64,000 nucleotides of DNA, from contig NC_058166.1 in NCBI RefSeq assembly GCF_020080835.1, positions 14,905,043 through 14,969,042 of the forward strand, written 5' to 3'. Below the pieces are notes generated by a model. The model saw only the letters and a list, made by a program, of their open reading frames with translations. It was not told the DNA's origin and ran no database searches. Positions 11,799 through 24,391 of the stretch are shown piece by piece; position 1 is the stretch's first letter; each line of letters begins with the position of its first letter. Origin of the DNA: Cotesia glomerata (taxonomy: Eukaryota > Arthropoda > Insecta > Hymenoptera > Braconidae). Made by a program: the position numbers and the translations under genes.

Positions 11799-14700
11799 CT
11801 ATTCATTTTTTAGCACTTTTACTCCACTCTCTGTTGGAAGGCTGTCGTCAGGATCATCATCTAGATTGTGTAACCAGTTGAAGATCATCATGTTTCTTTC
11901 ATATTTTGTCAATTGTTTACCACGTTCACGTTCAACATCATTAACAGTAAGCGGATGATCATTATTAGTCTTGCGATTAACAATCGTCGATCCAGTTATG
12001 TTTGGAATAGTACCAGGAACTATAAGTGTAACTCCTGATGTTTGAGCAGCCGAAGCAGCTGCTTCCAGTCTGTCTAGATTAAATTCACTTTGAGAGAGTC
12101 TTTCAAGAGCTCGGTAAGTCGTCAATAATCTGAAATAAAAAACTTATCACTTTTAATAAAATAATATTATTTATAAAAGGTTGGCAATAGCCTAATCGGC
12201 TCGGTACCTGCATTTCGAAAGAGTGGGACCAGGGTTCGATTCCGGCGCGCACCAATATTTTTCAATGATTATAAACTAAGAATATGTGCGTTTCATTGCC
12301 AGCTATCCGGCTCGAGGGACCAATGTTTTGACTCGCGATTGGTTTACCGCAAGTATATAAAATTTTACGTATAAAATTAAAGCTTATATTTTATACCAAG
12401 TAAATGAGTTACTCAAATAAATTGTGAATAAAACGTTTAGTTCACAATTAATAAATGCAAGACTAATAATAGATTTTGCACTAAGTAAAAACCATGAGGT
12501 TGAGTTTAACTTTAATTTATTTAAAGTAACGAAATGCGACTGTGCGCTACAAAGTATGTAAGAATAACTAACTTAGAGAAAATACAAAAATTATTACAAG
12601 GAGAGTAAAAACTAGGCGTTACAATTACAAGTAGAATAAATTAGGAGTAGGAATATTTGGCAACGAATAGTTGACCAGGAAATAATTTGGAGGCGGGATA
12701 ATTGCCAGCTATGCAGTTTGGAAAAATAAGCAGGAAAGGGAATACGGATGCTAAGATTTTTACCTGGATGGGCGATACGTTTACAAAAATATTTCTAAAC
12801 TTAGTTAGCAATAAAAACATTAAAAATACAAAATTTACCAAAAGTAAAAACCCAAAGTAATATAACCCAGGTATCAAATTTATGACCATAAGCAGATTAA
12901 AAACTATTTAAGAAAATATCCCAAAAATTACCATTAAAAATTCATTTTCTATTCTAAATGTTTTTATTTCTGTGGTTTTCCCATATAGTTATGGAGGTAA
13001 AATGTCATTATAGAAGTACCTCCATACTATTTAAGACCGTAATGCAAATGCAGGTACTGATTATAACGCGTAAGTCGGCCACAGTCGCAGCACATGTGTG
13101 TCGGGCGTGAAAGAAAAAATCCCGACATGCAGGGGGGTGGAGACGAAAAAGTGGTTGAGAGTTATAATGACGGGGTTGAGAGATTATAATGCGGAGAAAA
13201 AAGTGGAGAGACAATAATTCCCCACCCTCCCTTGTAAAACACTCTACAGTGATACAAGTAAAACCATCCTCCTCCTCCTTATATTATTTATAATTTGAAT
13301 CGTTTATTTGAGAAACCCCATAAGTCAAAAATACTAAATTTTTCAGGAGAAGCAAATAACATTTTTCTCGGTTAAGTTTGCATTAACATTATGAACCAAT
13401 GATCAATAATAATAATGTTAGTATCCCTAAAAAATATTCAAGCATGAAAAAATTTAATTGTTAATTACTACTATTCATAACAATGATTTGAAGTTAATTG
13501 ACTTATGGGGTTTCTCACCAAAACCAACAAAATAGTAATTAAATGATTAATTTATCAATTTTTCTCCGTCAATCATTCATTATATTTATCAAAAACAGTA
13601 CAAAATATGTATTGAAATTACAATTAACGAAAATTATAATAAATCATCTATTTTTAATTTCAAATTAGTGAACTGAGAGTCAACAATAAAACAACATGTT
13701 AATTTATCACAATCTAACTTTATAAAACTAAAATTGTAAAAATTATTGATATCAAAGTATTTAACAGTAAATATAATATATTTTTATTTGGTTATCATTA
13801 ATTTCAGAATTTAAATCAGTTAAATCAGAGTCAACAATAAAAAAACATATTTTTAATTTTAATCCATCAAGCGAATATTGTAAAATTCATTACAATTCAA
13901 GTATTTAACAATAAATTTAGTTTCTAATTATCTAATAATCAACGATTTTAAAATTAGTCAGTGAAATCTCATCAAACAATAAAACAATAATTTAATTTAA
14001 TTTTTTCAAACCCATACTGCGAATATTATTAAAATTTAAGTATTTTGCATTGAACTGAATTTTTCTACTCAGAAAAAGTTTTTTTGAAAAAAAAAGAAAC
14101 AAAAAGAAATTTATTTTTGGAATTTTCAAAATTGGATGTTTATTCGAAAAACCCCATAAGTCACTAACTTATGGGGTTTCTTAAATAAACAATTCATTTA
14201 ATTTTATAAATAAAAATTGAATTACCTTCGGCGTATATAATTTTGGCGAACTTTTTTGTTAACAGACTTGACAAGATCAGCAGCTGTGAATGGTATAGGC
14301 TGCGGATGCAATGACGATGAAATTTGCTGAGAAACACCTCCATGGGGACTCGGTAATTGTGATGTACTGGCAATGTCACCAACTGCTACCCAAGTGCTGC
14401 AAGATCTGGATGCATGATCTAGACGAGCCTGTTCCAATAAAAATCCATCGCGATGTGCTGAATCTAAAGCCAACGCCGAAACTGCAGAGCGTAGTGCCTG
14501 AGGACAGGATGCTTCAGGACTGGGTAACTGTGATACGTCGCTTGCACTGAAACTTTTTTGTAGGCCAAGGGCTGATGAAAGCGCAGCGCAACTACGGATT
14601 AATTCTGTTTCCTCTTCAAACCACAAAATTTCAGGAATGTCTGCTGGCCTATAAAATACCCGTTTTTTAGATAATCTATATTATTAAGAGAATGAAAATT

Positions 14701-14989
14701 TTGCGTTCGGGATAATCATATAATAAAATCGGTTTTTTTAGTGAAATTTAGTGATATTGCAAAGGTTTTGACTTGAATTTGTGCCTTTTCAAGGTTTCAT
14801 TTCATTCTCACCTATAGTCAATTTATTATGATGAGTATTTAAGCTGCATTCGAAAATGCTCTATCTCTAGACAAATAATTAAGAAATGACCTTTTATCTT
14901 GTGAAATATTGACATTTTTAAAGATATAAGCTCACCCCGACATTACACTCATCAAGACTTTTCATTTGAGTACCCACATCAATTTTTCA

Positions 14990-15067
<78 letters not shown>

Positions 15068-15761
15068 GATATATATATCAAAAATGTATGTGGGTACTCA
15101 AATGAAAGCTCTTGATAAGTGTAACATCGGGATGAGCTTATATCTTAAAAAATGTCAATAATTAAGAAATTATCTTGTATCTTGTGAACTATTGAAATTT
15201 TTAAAGATATAAGCTCATCCCAATGTTGCAGTCATCAAGACCTTTTATTTGAGTATCCACATCAATTTTTCATATATTTATATATATTACATATATGTAT
15301 ATATGAAAAATATATAAAGATGCATGTGGGTACTCAAATGAAAGCTCTTGATAAGTGTAACATCGGGATGAGCTTATATCTTCAAAAACGTCAATAATTA
15401 AGAAATGACATTGTATCGTGTCAACTAATGATATTTTTAAAGATATAAGCTCATCTCGATGTTAGACTCATCGAGACCTTTCATTTGAGTACCCACATCA
15501 ATTTTTCATATATTTTATATATTTATATATATTGTATATATGTATATATGAAAAATATATTACAATGCATACGGGTACTCAAATGAGAGCTCTTGATGAG
15601 TCTAACATCCAGATGAGCTTATATCTTTAAAAACGTTAATAATTAATAAATGACATTGTATCATGTCAACTAATGACTTTTTTAAAGACATAAGCTCATC
15701 TCGATGTTAGACTCATCGAGACCTTTCATTTGAGTACCCACATCAATTTTTCATACATTTA

Positions 15762-15825
<64 letters not shown>

Positions 15826-16353
15826 GTATATAGGAAAAATATATCAAAATGCATGTGGGTACTCAAATGAAAGCTCTCGATGAGCGTAACATCGGGATGA
15901 GCTTATATCTTTAAAAACGTCAATATTTAAGACAGTACAGTGCAATTTAGCAAAAGTCATTACTTAATAAATTATTTAATAAAGCAAAATTTAAATTTGT
16001 TATAGTTCACAAGTCACGGCAGTCACATAGTGACTGCAAGGTTACTAGTAACTGATTATTTTTTTTGGTATTTATCAGTGATCTTACCGGTTTCCTTGAC
16101 TATCGCGAGCATCAGGATTTGGTGATGATCCACGTCCAGAAAGATGTGCATCACTGTAAGATTTGAAAGTAGTTAACCGATTACTGCTTTTAGCATTGCT
16201 TGCTAATGACGAAACGCTAAATAGTGATAAATCTGTTGTGACACTCTCGTGACTTGGCGAACGTAGAATACGATAACTTGATGGTTGGATAACTAAAGTT
16301 CCTACTGGTTGAGATGGAACTGGTGATACAGACAGATGTTCGATCTCAGACAT
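11799..16353 (-). CDS. unrecognised 339-aa protein, three exons (join 11799..12129, 14226..14648, 16088..16353)
   Basis: Exon 1 (16353-16088) starts at an ATG in context AAAATG. The donors read GTAAGA and GTAATT, the acceptors TTTTATAG and TATTTCAG, and all three exons join in one frame to a TAG at 11799. The N-terminal ~90 residues are serine/proline-rich and basic, so probably disordered. Exon 2 begins RPADIPEILWFEEETELIRS, a strongly protein-like acidic segment, and ends with a basic helix-like stretch (AADLVKSVNKKVRQNYIRRR) that continues into exon 3 (LLTTYRALERL). The C-terminus has VTLIVPG, then GKQLTKYERNMMIFNWLH and an acidic tail. No signal peptide or membrane segment is visible, so a cytosolic or nuclear protein is inferred. 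The exon motifs look conserved but I cannot name the family. Intron 1 is almost entirely a Helitron; intron 2 carries a SINE and AT-rich repeats. Confidence 0.85.
12179..12355 (+). mobile_element. tRNA-derived SINE in intron 2
   Basis: The head reads like a tRNA gene: box A TAGCCTAATCGG near 12187 and box B GGTTCGATTCC near 12233. It is followed by a non-tRNA body starting GCGCACCAATATTTTTCA. TATAAAA occurs on both sides (12172-12178 and 12356-12362), a probable target duplication. The body matches the start of the retroposon at 33784. It lies antisense to the host gene. Confidence 0.65.
12356..13302. other. remainder of intron 2, gene-free
   Basis: No supported feature. A patch at 13000-13270 is GC-richer, with purine-rich strings such as GGAGAAAAAAGTGGAGAG and a pyrimidine run near 13265. 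It has no open frame and no family I recognise. Confidence 0.45.
13307..14184. repeat. AACCCCATAAGT inverted-repeat element with diverged tandem units
   Basis: GAAACCCCATAAGTCA near 13310, its inverse TGACTTATGGGGTTTCT near 13500, and a close inverted pair at 14148-14184 (AACCCCATAAGTCACTAACTTATGGGGTT). Between them are three diverged ~140-bp units (about 13670, 13815 and 13957) sharing GAGTCAACAATAAAACAACA and AAGTATTTAACAGTAAAT. It is probably a MITE or two abutting MITEs. It lies in the last intron of the 339-aa gene and ends about 40 bp from exon 2. Confidence 0.55.
14675..16048 (+). mobile_element. non-autonomous Helitron, copy B (4 hairpin units), filling intron 1
   Basis: 5' TCTATATTATTAAGAG after a host A (14674). 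The 3' hairpin GCAGTCAC/GTGACTGC ends near 16037, with CTAG at 16045-16048 before a host T. It holds four hairpin units (starting near 14922, 15202, 15438 and 15685), two of which have expanded TA microsatellite loops. The element accounts for all but about 65 nt of the 1439-nt first intron of the minus-strand gene. It is antisense to that gene and leaves 39 nt after the donor and 26 nt before the acceptor. Confidence 0.85.
14995..15060. repeat. (TA)n microsatellite in a Helitron hairpin loop
   Basis: More than 25 uninterrupted TA units sit where other units have a short AT-rich loop. A second run at about 15765-15825 occupies the same place in a later unit. Confidence 0.9.
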
Positions 16354-18949
16354 TTTAATTTCCTTGATTTTTTTTTATTAATTATTGGAGACTGTTCCTG
16401 TTTATTTACTCTAGTTTCACGTCATCGTACTCTTCAAATACTTATCATGCAACTTGTTTCGGTATTTTTATACTTTGATATACTGTTTTTGTTAAACAGT
16501 GAAAGAATATAACAATAAATTCACTTTTTATGGTTCAATGGTTCTAAAAATTTGATAGTACCGCTAATGAATCAAAATATTAATTTCAGCATCGAATACT
16601 TAATTGGATAATCAAATTTTTTTATTTTTTTAATCTGATCATATCAATCTCTTTAGTTTGGATCCAATTTTTTAGTCGTTTTTGGTATCATTGAGTTAGT
16701 TCTGAAATAAAAAAGTCATGAAATCATTAATTAGGTAAATTATTGGGTAGTTAATAAAGTTTTTGTATTAATTTCTTCTAAAGAAACCTTATTACAACTA
16801 TTTTTTAAGCGTTTTAAACTAAAGAATATATATAATAATAGTATGATGAAAATATTAAAACTTTTTCTTTTCTGAAAATAAATTTGAAACGCGTAGAATA
16901 TTCAAAAAAAAATTCAATTTGTTGGAAATTATAGCTAAAAAATTAACTATTGATGTATAGAAATCTTTGATAAATATTTAATAATTAGTGAATTGATTGA
17001 TTGGTGATGAAAAGCGTTTGTTGACTTTTCTTTCAGTTGAGTTTAAAATAAAAGAGAGCTATAAATTATGAAAGCTATTTATAAATATTGAATGTGTATT
17101 GAGAAAGGTATTGTGATAGAAATAAGTGATGAGTGAATGAAATAGAGAGTGACTGAGTAAAAGTGTGGAAAAAACTCGTCATAAATATTGACTGAAGATG
17201 AATTAAAAATAGAATTTTAAATTACTTTTAATTTTGTAATAATTTCAAGGTAAAATTAAGAAATTAGACATTTTTATCATAAAATTATAATTTTTTTAAT
17301 TTAAAAAAATTCTGAAAATTATTTGCTTTATCCCGATTTTTCCAAAACAAAACTTCCATCAGATCTTGAATATAGATAAACTTTTGTAATTAATTTAAAA
17401 TTTATTATTAAAAAAAAAGTTATGAAAAATTCTTCAATTCTTATATTCAAATTTATACTTTTCTTGTATCTATCATAATTACATTCCAAATTTAAGAAAA
17501 AAGATTTTTTTAATATCTAAAATTCAAAATTTTATATCTTCATCATTTCGGCTGCCCAATTTTAAAACACAGTAACTGCAAAATTTTTATACTTAATTTT
17601 TTTTAGTATTGCTGCATTTCTTATAACTTTTAGACCTTAATTTCAAGTATTTTTTCTTAAAAATACTTATATTCAAGTATCTTCTATTTATAAATCAAAT
17701 TTTTTATCAATTTGGCGCGCAAACTTTTTTTTTAATAAGAAAAATTAAAAAAAATTTTTAAATTGTCCGTCACTGTGTTTTGCAATTGGGCAGCCGATTT
17801 ATACGTGTACTTTATTATAATATTTTTTTTGTATACTTTTGCCATTTAGCTATACCGCTTTTGCCTTGAAATTAAATAGTGAATAAATATAAAATCTTTG
17901 AAAATTTTTTAAAATCTACTCAACCGGTCCAGCCCAAATTTTTTTTGAATTCCAAATTGAGTGAATCATCCAAATACCACACAGTTACTTACAAACACAA
18001 TTGGAAGTTTCTAAACGAATACAACAAAATGTTTTGTTATCACCTACTGTCACTAACTTATTAGATACTCTGTTATTGACACTAAACACAGAAGTAAAAA
18101 GTTATTGATGAATTTTTATCTTAGTATCTAACTAATGGACTGATTGAAATATTCATGCTTCATAGCAATTAAAAGAAGACCGATAAGAACTTAATTTAAA
18201 TTTTTGGACCGACAGATCTAAAAGACACGCACCTTAGACACGTGCGCACGCGTAGAAAACCTGAAATATACATTATTATGTGTTTAGAACTTTAAAACTT
18301 CGTTTTCTATTGAAATTCAAAATTTGATAATCAGGAGAGTCAGGAGAGTCTATAAAGAAGTTCATGAAATTCAAGAAGCTAACAAATAACCTTTGAACGG
18401 AAGTAAGACATAACATTGCGTGCTTTTAAAGAGCAATGTACTATAACCAGAACTACGCGCTTCACGATTATCTAAACGGAAGTTATAAAAAATTCTTACT
18501 ACAAACTTTACGATCATTCATGCAAAAATGTTGAAGTTATTTTAAAGAAAACAAGTCTGTCAAAACAACAGTTTACGATCGCGAATCCGTAACAATAATT
18601 ACGTAACTTTTTGTTTTGATTCTTTATTTTTTATTTAATCAAACTTCAAGGTCCTGCTATTATTATTCTGTGAAAGTACATAGATCTATAATTTTAAATA
18701 ATAAATTTCTAATGTAGCGTATATGCTTTTACGTTTTTGAATAAAGCTTATACAATTATAACACAAAGTATATTGAATACCGGTATTATTAAAGTATGTA
18801 TTTATTTATACGAACATATTGTCAATATGTCAGAAAAGTTACTCTTTGGCCGGTTATTATATATTATTGATATAACTTTTTTAAATTGCTAATATAAAGT
18901 AATCTTTTACTTGATAAATAATCAATACTTAATATTCAATGTTAAAATG
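16354..18949. other. 5' flank of the 339-aa gene and gene-free spacer
   Basis: The first few hundred bases upstream of 16353 should hold the 5' UTR and promoter, but no specific element can be argued. The remainder is AT-rich, with no supportable ORF or RNA gene. Confidence 0.45.
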
Positions 18950-19136
18950 CACAGTAAAAAATTTTTCGTCATTGTGTAAAGTGTAAAAATTTTTGTGTAA
19001 TTTACACTCTAGTGTGTAAAATTTTATATTCTCATGTGTTGATTTAACACACTAGAATGTGGAATTAACATAAGTTTACGTAACAACAGTTAGTGACACA
19101 AATATTTGTGTCAAATTTGACGAAAATTTTTTTACT
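18950..19136. mobile_element. CACAGTAAAAAATTTT-type MITE
   Basis: Starts CACAGTAAAAAATTTTTCGTC and ends GACGAAAATTTTTTTACT, with inner words GTGTAAA and TTAACACA in both orientations. It is the same family as 62674-62860 and related to 33651-34382. Flanking TA is not preserved here. No coding capacity. Confidence 0.65.
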
Positions 19137-20495
19137 AATTGTAGTTTTTCTGTTTTAGAATTAATAGAGCGCAATGTGTTGTATTGCTTCAATTAAATTC
19201 ACTGGATCCCATTATACGAGTCAATATATACTGAATAACTGCGCATAACAATTGTTTGAACAATTAACACCTTTTACATGATTTAAAAAAAAAAATAAGA
19301 ACTTTAAGAAATAAAATTGAAGTTAATTTTATGAATTGTAATGCAAAAACAAAATTCGGTCACTTGTGTGTTGACGTGATTTGCGAAAAGCATACCGCAC
19401 CAATGCACTAGATTATTATTATGATAAATAGCCTAATCAACGGAAATTTTTGTTTTATTATTTAAAATTAGGAATCACTTATTGATAACACATGCTGCTA
19501 AATTATAGATTTTTTAAAGTTATGAAAAAAGTATTAATTTTGGAGTTTTTGGAAAGTAATGTGACCTAGCAAAGTATTCGTGAAGTTTTCACGGCTGAAA
19601 GGAATTAGGAAAACTAGTGAGATGAAATTTAGCAAGAAGCAATAGATATAATACCTTATTGGGTGCAATGGCCGAGAAACTTGAGGCTTGATATGGTAGA
19701 AGTAGAACACGAATATGTCTCCGTATTCAGAATAGTGAATGAATGGCGATTATTTCCGGTATGAGGCTGCTGTGGGGAAAGTCGTCACTGCACAGGCGTC
19801 GATCAATAGGGGCGAGGGAGGACTAAGGGTACATTACTCGAGATACTACCCGGGAAAAATAATTTAGATCTAAGACATACTTTATCTTAGATTCTGATTA
19901 GATTGCTATTTTTCTTAATCTTTATTTACTGAATTTTCACCGTTCTGATCAGGGAAAACTGAACCGTAAAAATCCAAAGAAAGTCTACTTTCTGAATTGC
20001 AATTGTTTAAAAGTTTACGGTCATTAACACTAACGTAAAGTGAATCGAAGTTAAAGTTTCTGAGTTTTTCAATACTTTTCTCCTCGACCTTCCCTATTTT
20101 CTTCATTGCGATTATAATCAACTATTTTTCTTCTTTCAAAGCTGATTTTATCAGAAGCTAATGGATCACACTTTGTTGAGAAAAATTCTATTCAGCCCGG
20201 ATTAGGGTTCGAACCCACTTCTGGTTGGTTATCGTGTTTGACTGTACGATAGTAACTTATTTAAAGGGATAGACATTGAACTTAAAGATTACTTATTGCA
20301 ATTTGCACAATTTTCCTTGTTATTTTGGTTTCTTGGCTCGTTGAATAATTATTAATCTATATTTAAAATTTTTTCTTAAATATTAATAGTTTAGACAAAA
20401 AAATTGTTCAATCATAAAATTTGTTGTAGTTGAAACTTTGAATTATTTTAAAACTAGAGTGAAATTTAAAAGAAAATATTTTTTTTGAATCAAGT
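19137..20495. other. gene-free region with a half tRNA-like word
   Basis: No gene supported. On the minus strand near 20195-20215 lies a perfect B-box-like GGTTCGAACCC, but no A box or clover-leaf upstream. A 64-codon minus-strand frame (ATG near 20106 to stop 19915) has unremarkable composition. The stretch 19620-19860 is less AT-rich and unassigned. Confidence 0.4.
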
Positions 20496-22026
20496 ACACT
20501 AAAAAAAAAATTAACTTGATTCAAACGAAATAATCTTGATCCAATAAATTTATTTTAAAGACAAGCAAACGTCTTGCTTCGATAATTTCTTGTCTTGAAA
20601 CTCGTACACTGTAAAAAAAACCGGTGTGAGTCCATGCGGTGTATACGGTGTTAAAAATTCCGGTGTTAAATTCAACACCGAAATCGGTGTAGCAGTAACA
20701 CCGGTCGCGGTGTAAATATTTTTTTTCGGTGTTAAATCGGTGTTATAAATTTTTCGGTGTTGATAATATTTTATGTAACACAATTTTTATAATTAAACTT
20801 TTTATGTTTAATAATTAAAGATAAATAATAAAAAAAAAGTTAATATTTAATTTAGAAAGTTTAAAATAATAAAATATAAAGTAGATAAAAGTTTTTGATT
20901 AAAATAAATACACTGTAAAAAATTTCGAGGTAAAAATGGACCCAGAGCACTTTACATGGCCGTGTAGTGTGAAATAATGGTGTGAAATTCTCTCGGTGTA
21001 AATTTTCGATCCGTGTTACTTTAACACCATTATTAAAGGACAATTTTAGGACATCACATAGATAATCGGAAACTCTAAAATAGTGGATTTTAGTAATTAT
21101 TTCATAACTTTTAAGTATTTTTTTTAAGATTTTCGGAATACTTCTAAGATAATTTTAGAATCAATGCAATTTATTTGAAGCAATTTAGTTGAAATTTTGT
21201 CCTTAAATCTTATGTGGAACCTTTTTTGAATAATCTTAAAACATTTTTTTAACTATTTGAGAACAAATTTTGAATAGATTTGAGACATTTTTCGGATATT
21301 TTTGAGACAATTTTGGAACATTTTTTGGACAGTTTTAGAGTGTTTTTACAACAAATTTGAAACATTTTTAGAACAATTTTACGACAATTTTGAACGTTTT
21401 TTAAATGATTTTTATATAGATAATTTATTTTTGCACAGCTGTAGATTTTTCATGTTTAAAACATCCATTATATTATGAGAAACATCATGGTTACGATAAA
21501 AATAATTATTATATTGTTCCTAAACATTTAATATTGTAAATACTATTTAACTTATTGTATAACATTCATTAAATCGATTTCTGCGTAATTTTATATGTTG
21601 AAAATTCTTAAATAAATGTTACTTGTCTCATTTTGATAAATATTGAATATTAATTGTGTTTTATGGATCATGTAATATTCATACTCCGATACGGTGTAAA
21701 TTTATTCTACTGTTACACCGGTATTACACCGGTTTAACACCGATATTACACCGGTTTAACACCGGATTTTTAACACCGCAAAAGAGCACCGCTACATCGG
21801 TGTTACATAGCGGTGTTAAAATGAGTCCATTTTAACACCGCTTTTTTTACAGTGTTATCTTGACTCAAGAGACTTAACTCTTTGATTGGTAATTATTGTC
21901 ACTTAATCCAAGAGTATATACTATCTTGGGTCAATATAATCGAACTCAACCTAAAAACAATGCACCAAAAAAAATGATTTTGTTTTTTTTTCATGGACTT
22001 TATAATCTTGGTTCAAAAAGTACACT
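20496..22026. mobile_element. CTTGATTCAAG-type MITE, interrupted
   Basis: Words of the type CTTGATTCAAG recur in both orientations at each end: AACTTGATTCAAACG at 20513 and ATCTTGGTTCAAAAAG near 22006. The middle is broken by the 1.25-kb element 20607-21854. An inverted copy of the same host element lies at 42966-44360 with different insertions, and it shows the uninterrupted joint (GAAACTCGTAATCTTAACTC in inverse). Confidence 0.6.
20607..21854 (-). mobile_element. 1.25-kb TA element with GGTGTTA arrays, copy 1
   Basis: CACTGTAAAAAAAACCGGTG at the left and CGCTTTTTTTACAGTG at the right. The left flank is TA and the right flank is TTA, where the empty paralogue has TAA, so a TA target duplication with one later substitution is likely. 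Dense short motifs GGTGTTA/TAACACC fill about 130 bp at each end. It is nearly identical, in opposite orientation, to 48625-49877. Small frames shared by the two copies (around 20550-20783 and 20861-21043, minus) track DNA identity and are not credible genes. Confidence 0.8.
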
Positions 22027-22218
22027 GAAAAAAAAATTAACTTGATTCAAGAGAAAAATTCTTGAACCAAGAATATAATTTTGAAGAGGGTAATTGTCTT
22101 GAATCAAGTAAAATTTCTTTAAGTCAAGAAAAATTTCCTTTAATCAAGAATTTTTCTACTCAATAAATCAAGAATATTAAGTTCTTCAAAATTATATACT
22201 TGATTCAAGAATTTCAGT
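22023..22218. mobile_element. short CTTGATTCAAG MITE
   Basis: Begins CACTGAAAAAAAAATTAACT after TA and ends near CAGTA at 22214-22218. It is filled with inverted CTTGATTCAAG and TTGAACCAAG words. Same family as pieces at 31140, 42290, 52969, 53205, 57890 and 60960. Confidence 0.55.
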
Positions 22219-23250
22219 AAGTTAATTCGTTAATGAGTTAGAAAATTGTAAGATTAGAAAAATTTTTTCCTATTTTATTCAAGTAAGACAGATAAAATCT
22301 TGAACAATGTTTTTACTAAATTTTACAAAAATCTAATAATTGTATTTGTCTTTATGGCGCAACTTTTGGAAAATTTTACTTTTTTTTTTAACTTAACTAA
22401 ATTAATTTAAAACCTATTTAATTATTATTTATCTTTTTCCGATTCTTAGTTTTTATTTCTCGATATTAATTTTTCTTTTCTTCATTTTCAGATTTTATTT
22501 TTGTTTATTTTTATTATTCTATACTCTAGTTTTTCTTTTCCATTTTGTAAGTTTTCTTTAAATTAATTCTGAACGCGACGAATTTTCGAATTTCTATAAG
22601 ATGCATCTGAAAAATAAAATAAAAATATCAAACTCGAATAATTTTATCCTATATATTATTTGTGCAATTATTTGTTGCTTAATATCTTATTAAATTGTCA
22701 AACAGGTAATAAGCTATTGCAATAAACACTTAATTGAATTTCATAAAAATCATTTTCCTTCTATAAATTGACTAAAGTAGTTCATACACTTCACCAATAA
22801 AAACAGAAAAATCGCCGAGTCAGTAGAGACTGTCGCAACTTGAAGTTATTTCCAAACTCCAGACTTAGTGTCAGAATAATAAACGGATGATCTAAGATTG
22901 GAAGTCTGAGAATGTAAATAAAAAAAGAGCGATTTGCTTTGAAGGGATAGATTCTGGAATTGAAATGAATGAAATAACTGCTTTTCAAGAACTTTAGCAT
23001 ATTTTTTAGGGTTTAGAATTTTAAAATTTAATACATATGACAAATTAGCTCAAAAGCAAGGCATCAAAGTATTCAAAAAAGAATCTTTAATTTTTTGCTG
23101 AAAAAATTCGAAGAGTGCAAAAATTTTTGTATAAATAACTCGCTGATTCCCATCCACTTCTCTAGACTTAAAATTCAGTTGAAATATTTTGTTTACCAAA
23201 TAGCTCTAAAAACAAAAAATAAAAATAAATTTATTTGCTGATTAATGGAT
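22219..23250. other. gene-free AT-rich spacer
   Basis: Nothing recognised. The two overlapping minus-strand frames of 65-69 codons around 22791-23043 have no protein-like features. Confidence 0.5.
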
Positions 23251-24391
23251 GGGTCATTCCATGTCAAATCGAATAATAGTTGAAATTGACCCCTTTCAAT
23301 TTGGATTAACTTTGGTCAGAAGTTTTTTTTTTATCATATAACAAAGTTCTGCCAAAGGAAAAAAATAAAAAAATTTTTTTTCAAAAGATATGCAAATTCT
23401 AAAATTTTACGGTTTTTCCAGTTTTTCAATTTTATGTTTGTAATATCTTGAACACTATTATAGATACAGGAATGGCCTAGCATTTGTTTGAAAGGGGAAA
23501 CTTAGGGCTATTGGAAAAAAAAATTGAAAAGTACTAAATTTGTCAAATTTTGGCTCAATTTTTTTTGTATAATAAAGTAAAAGACCCAGTTATTGACACT
23601 GAACTAGTTATTGACACTTGGAATTTTATTTGAATTAAATAAAACAAATCGACTCTTATAAATTAATAAATATAATTTTTTAATTATAAATTTTTAGATA
23701 ATTGATTTTTTGAGAACATTTTATTTCTTTAAGGGGGATAGCCACTGTGAGGATCGAAAAAATAGGTGATTTTCGGAAATTTTTTTGACTGGGATAATAA
23801 AGGAATTTGGACATCGGGTCAATGAATCAGAATGAATTTAATTAAACTGAAAAATTTAATGAAAAGATGAATTATATAGCTTATAAAAAATTGAAAACAC
23901 AAATTTTTGAAATTAAAATAGTAATAATTATATTATTAATTATTGATCACGGTATTCTCTGCACCAGACAGAAAACTAATCTCAAAAATTTATTTGAATT
24001 CCTTCAAGGATGTCTTATTTTACACAATTCGTATTTCTAATTTTGACTTGACAAAAATATAAAAAAAAGGACTGGTTCAAGATATTACGTATTTTAAAAG
24101 CTCAACCTGAAAACTCAACCTGTGATTTCAATCAATGTAAACTAATGTAACCAATTCATTGCTAAATAACATCTATATTTTTTCTTGTACGTGGGTTCAA
24201 AACTTCTGAGTGCAATAAAAGAAATTAATTATATTTTTAACTATTATCTATTTAAAACTAATTAACAGCTTAAAAATGAAATTTATAATAATTTTTTAAG
24301 ACATTAACAAAAATTAAACTTTGAATAAAGCATGAAATATAAATGTTCGATGATTAGGAAATCACATCGAGATATTTTAATGAATATACGA

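Noticed and set aside
19915..20121. 64-codon minus-strand ORF starting MKKIGK
   Set aside because: Composition is protein-like but the frame is short, isolated and unrecognised; not enough to annotate.
20190..20250. Possible tRNA gene on the minus strand (GGTTCGAACCC)
   Set aside because: Only a B-box-like half is present; no A box and no complete clover-leaf.
20861..21043. Identical small ORFs at 20861-21043 and 49441-49623, looking like a conserved gene pair
   Set aside because: They lie at the same place in two nearly identical copies of a transposable element; conservation is explained by DNA identity.
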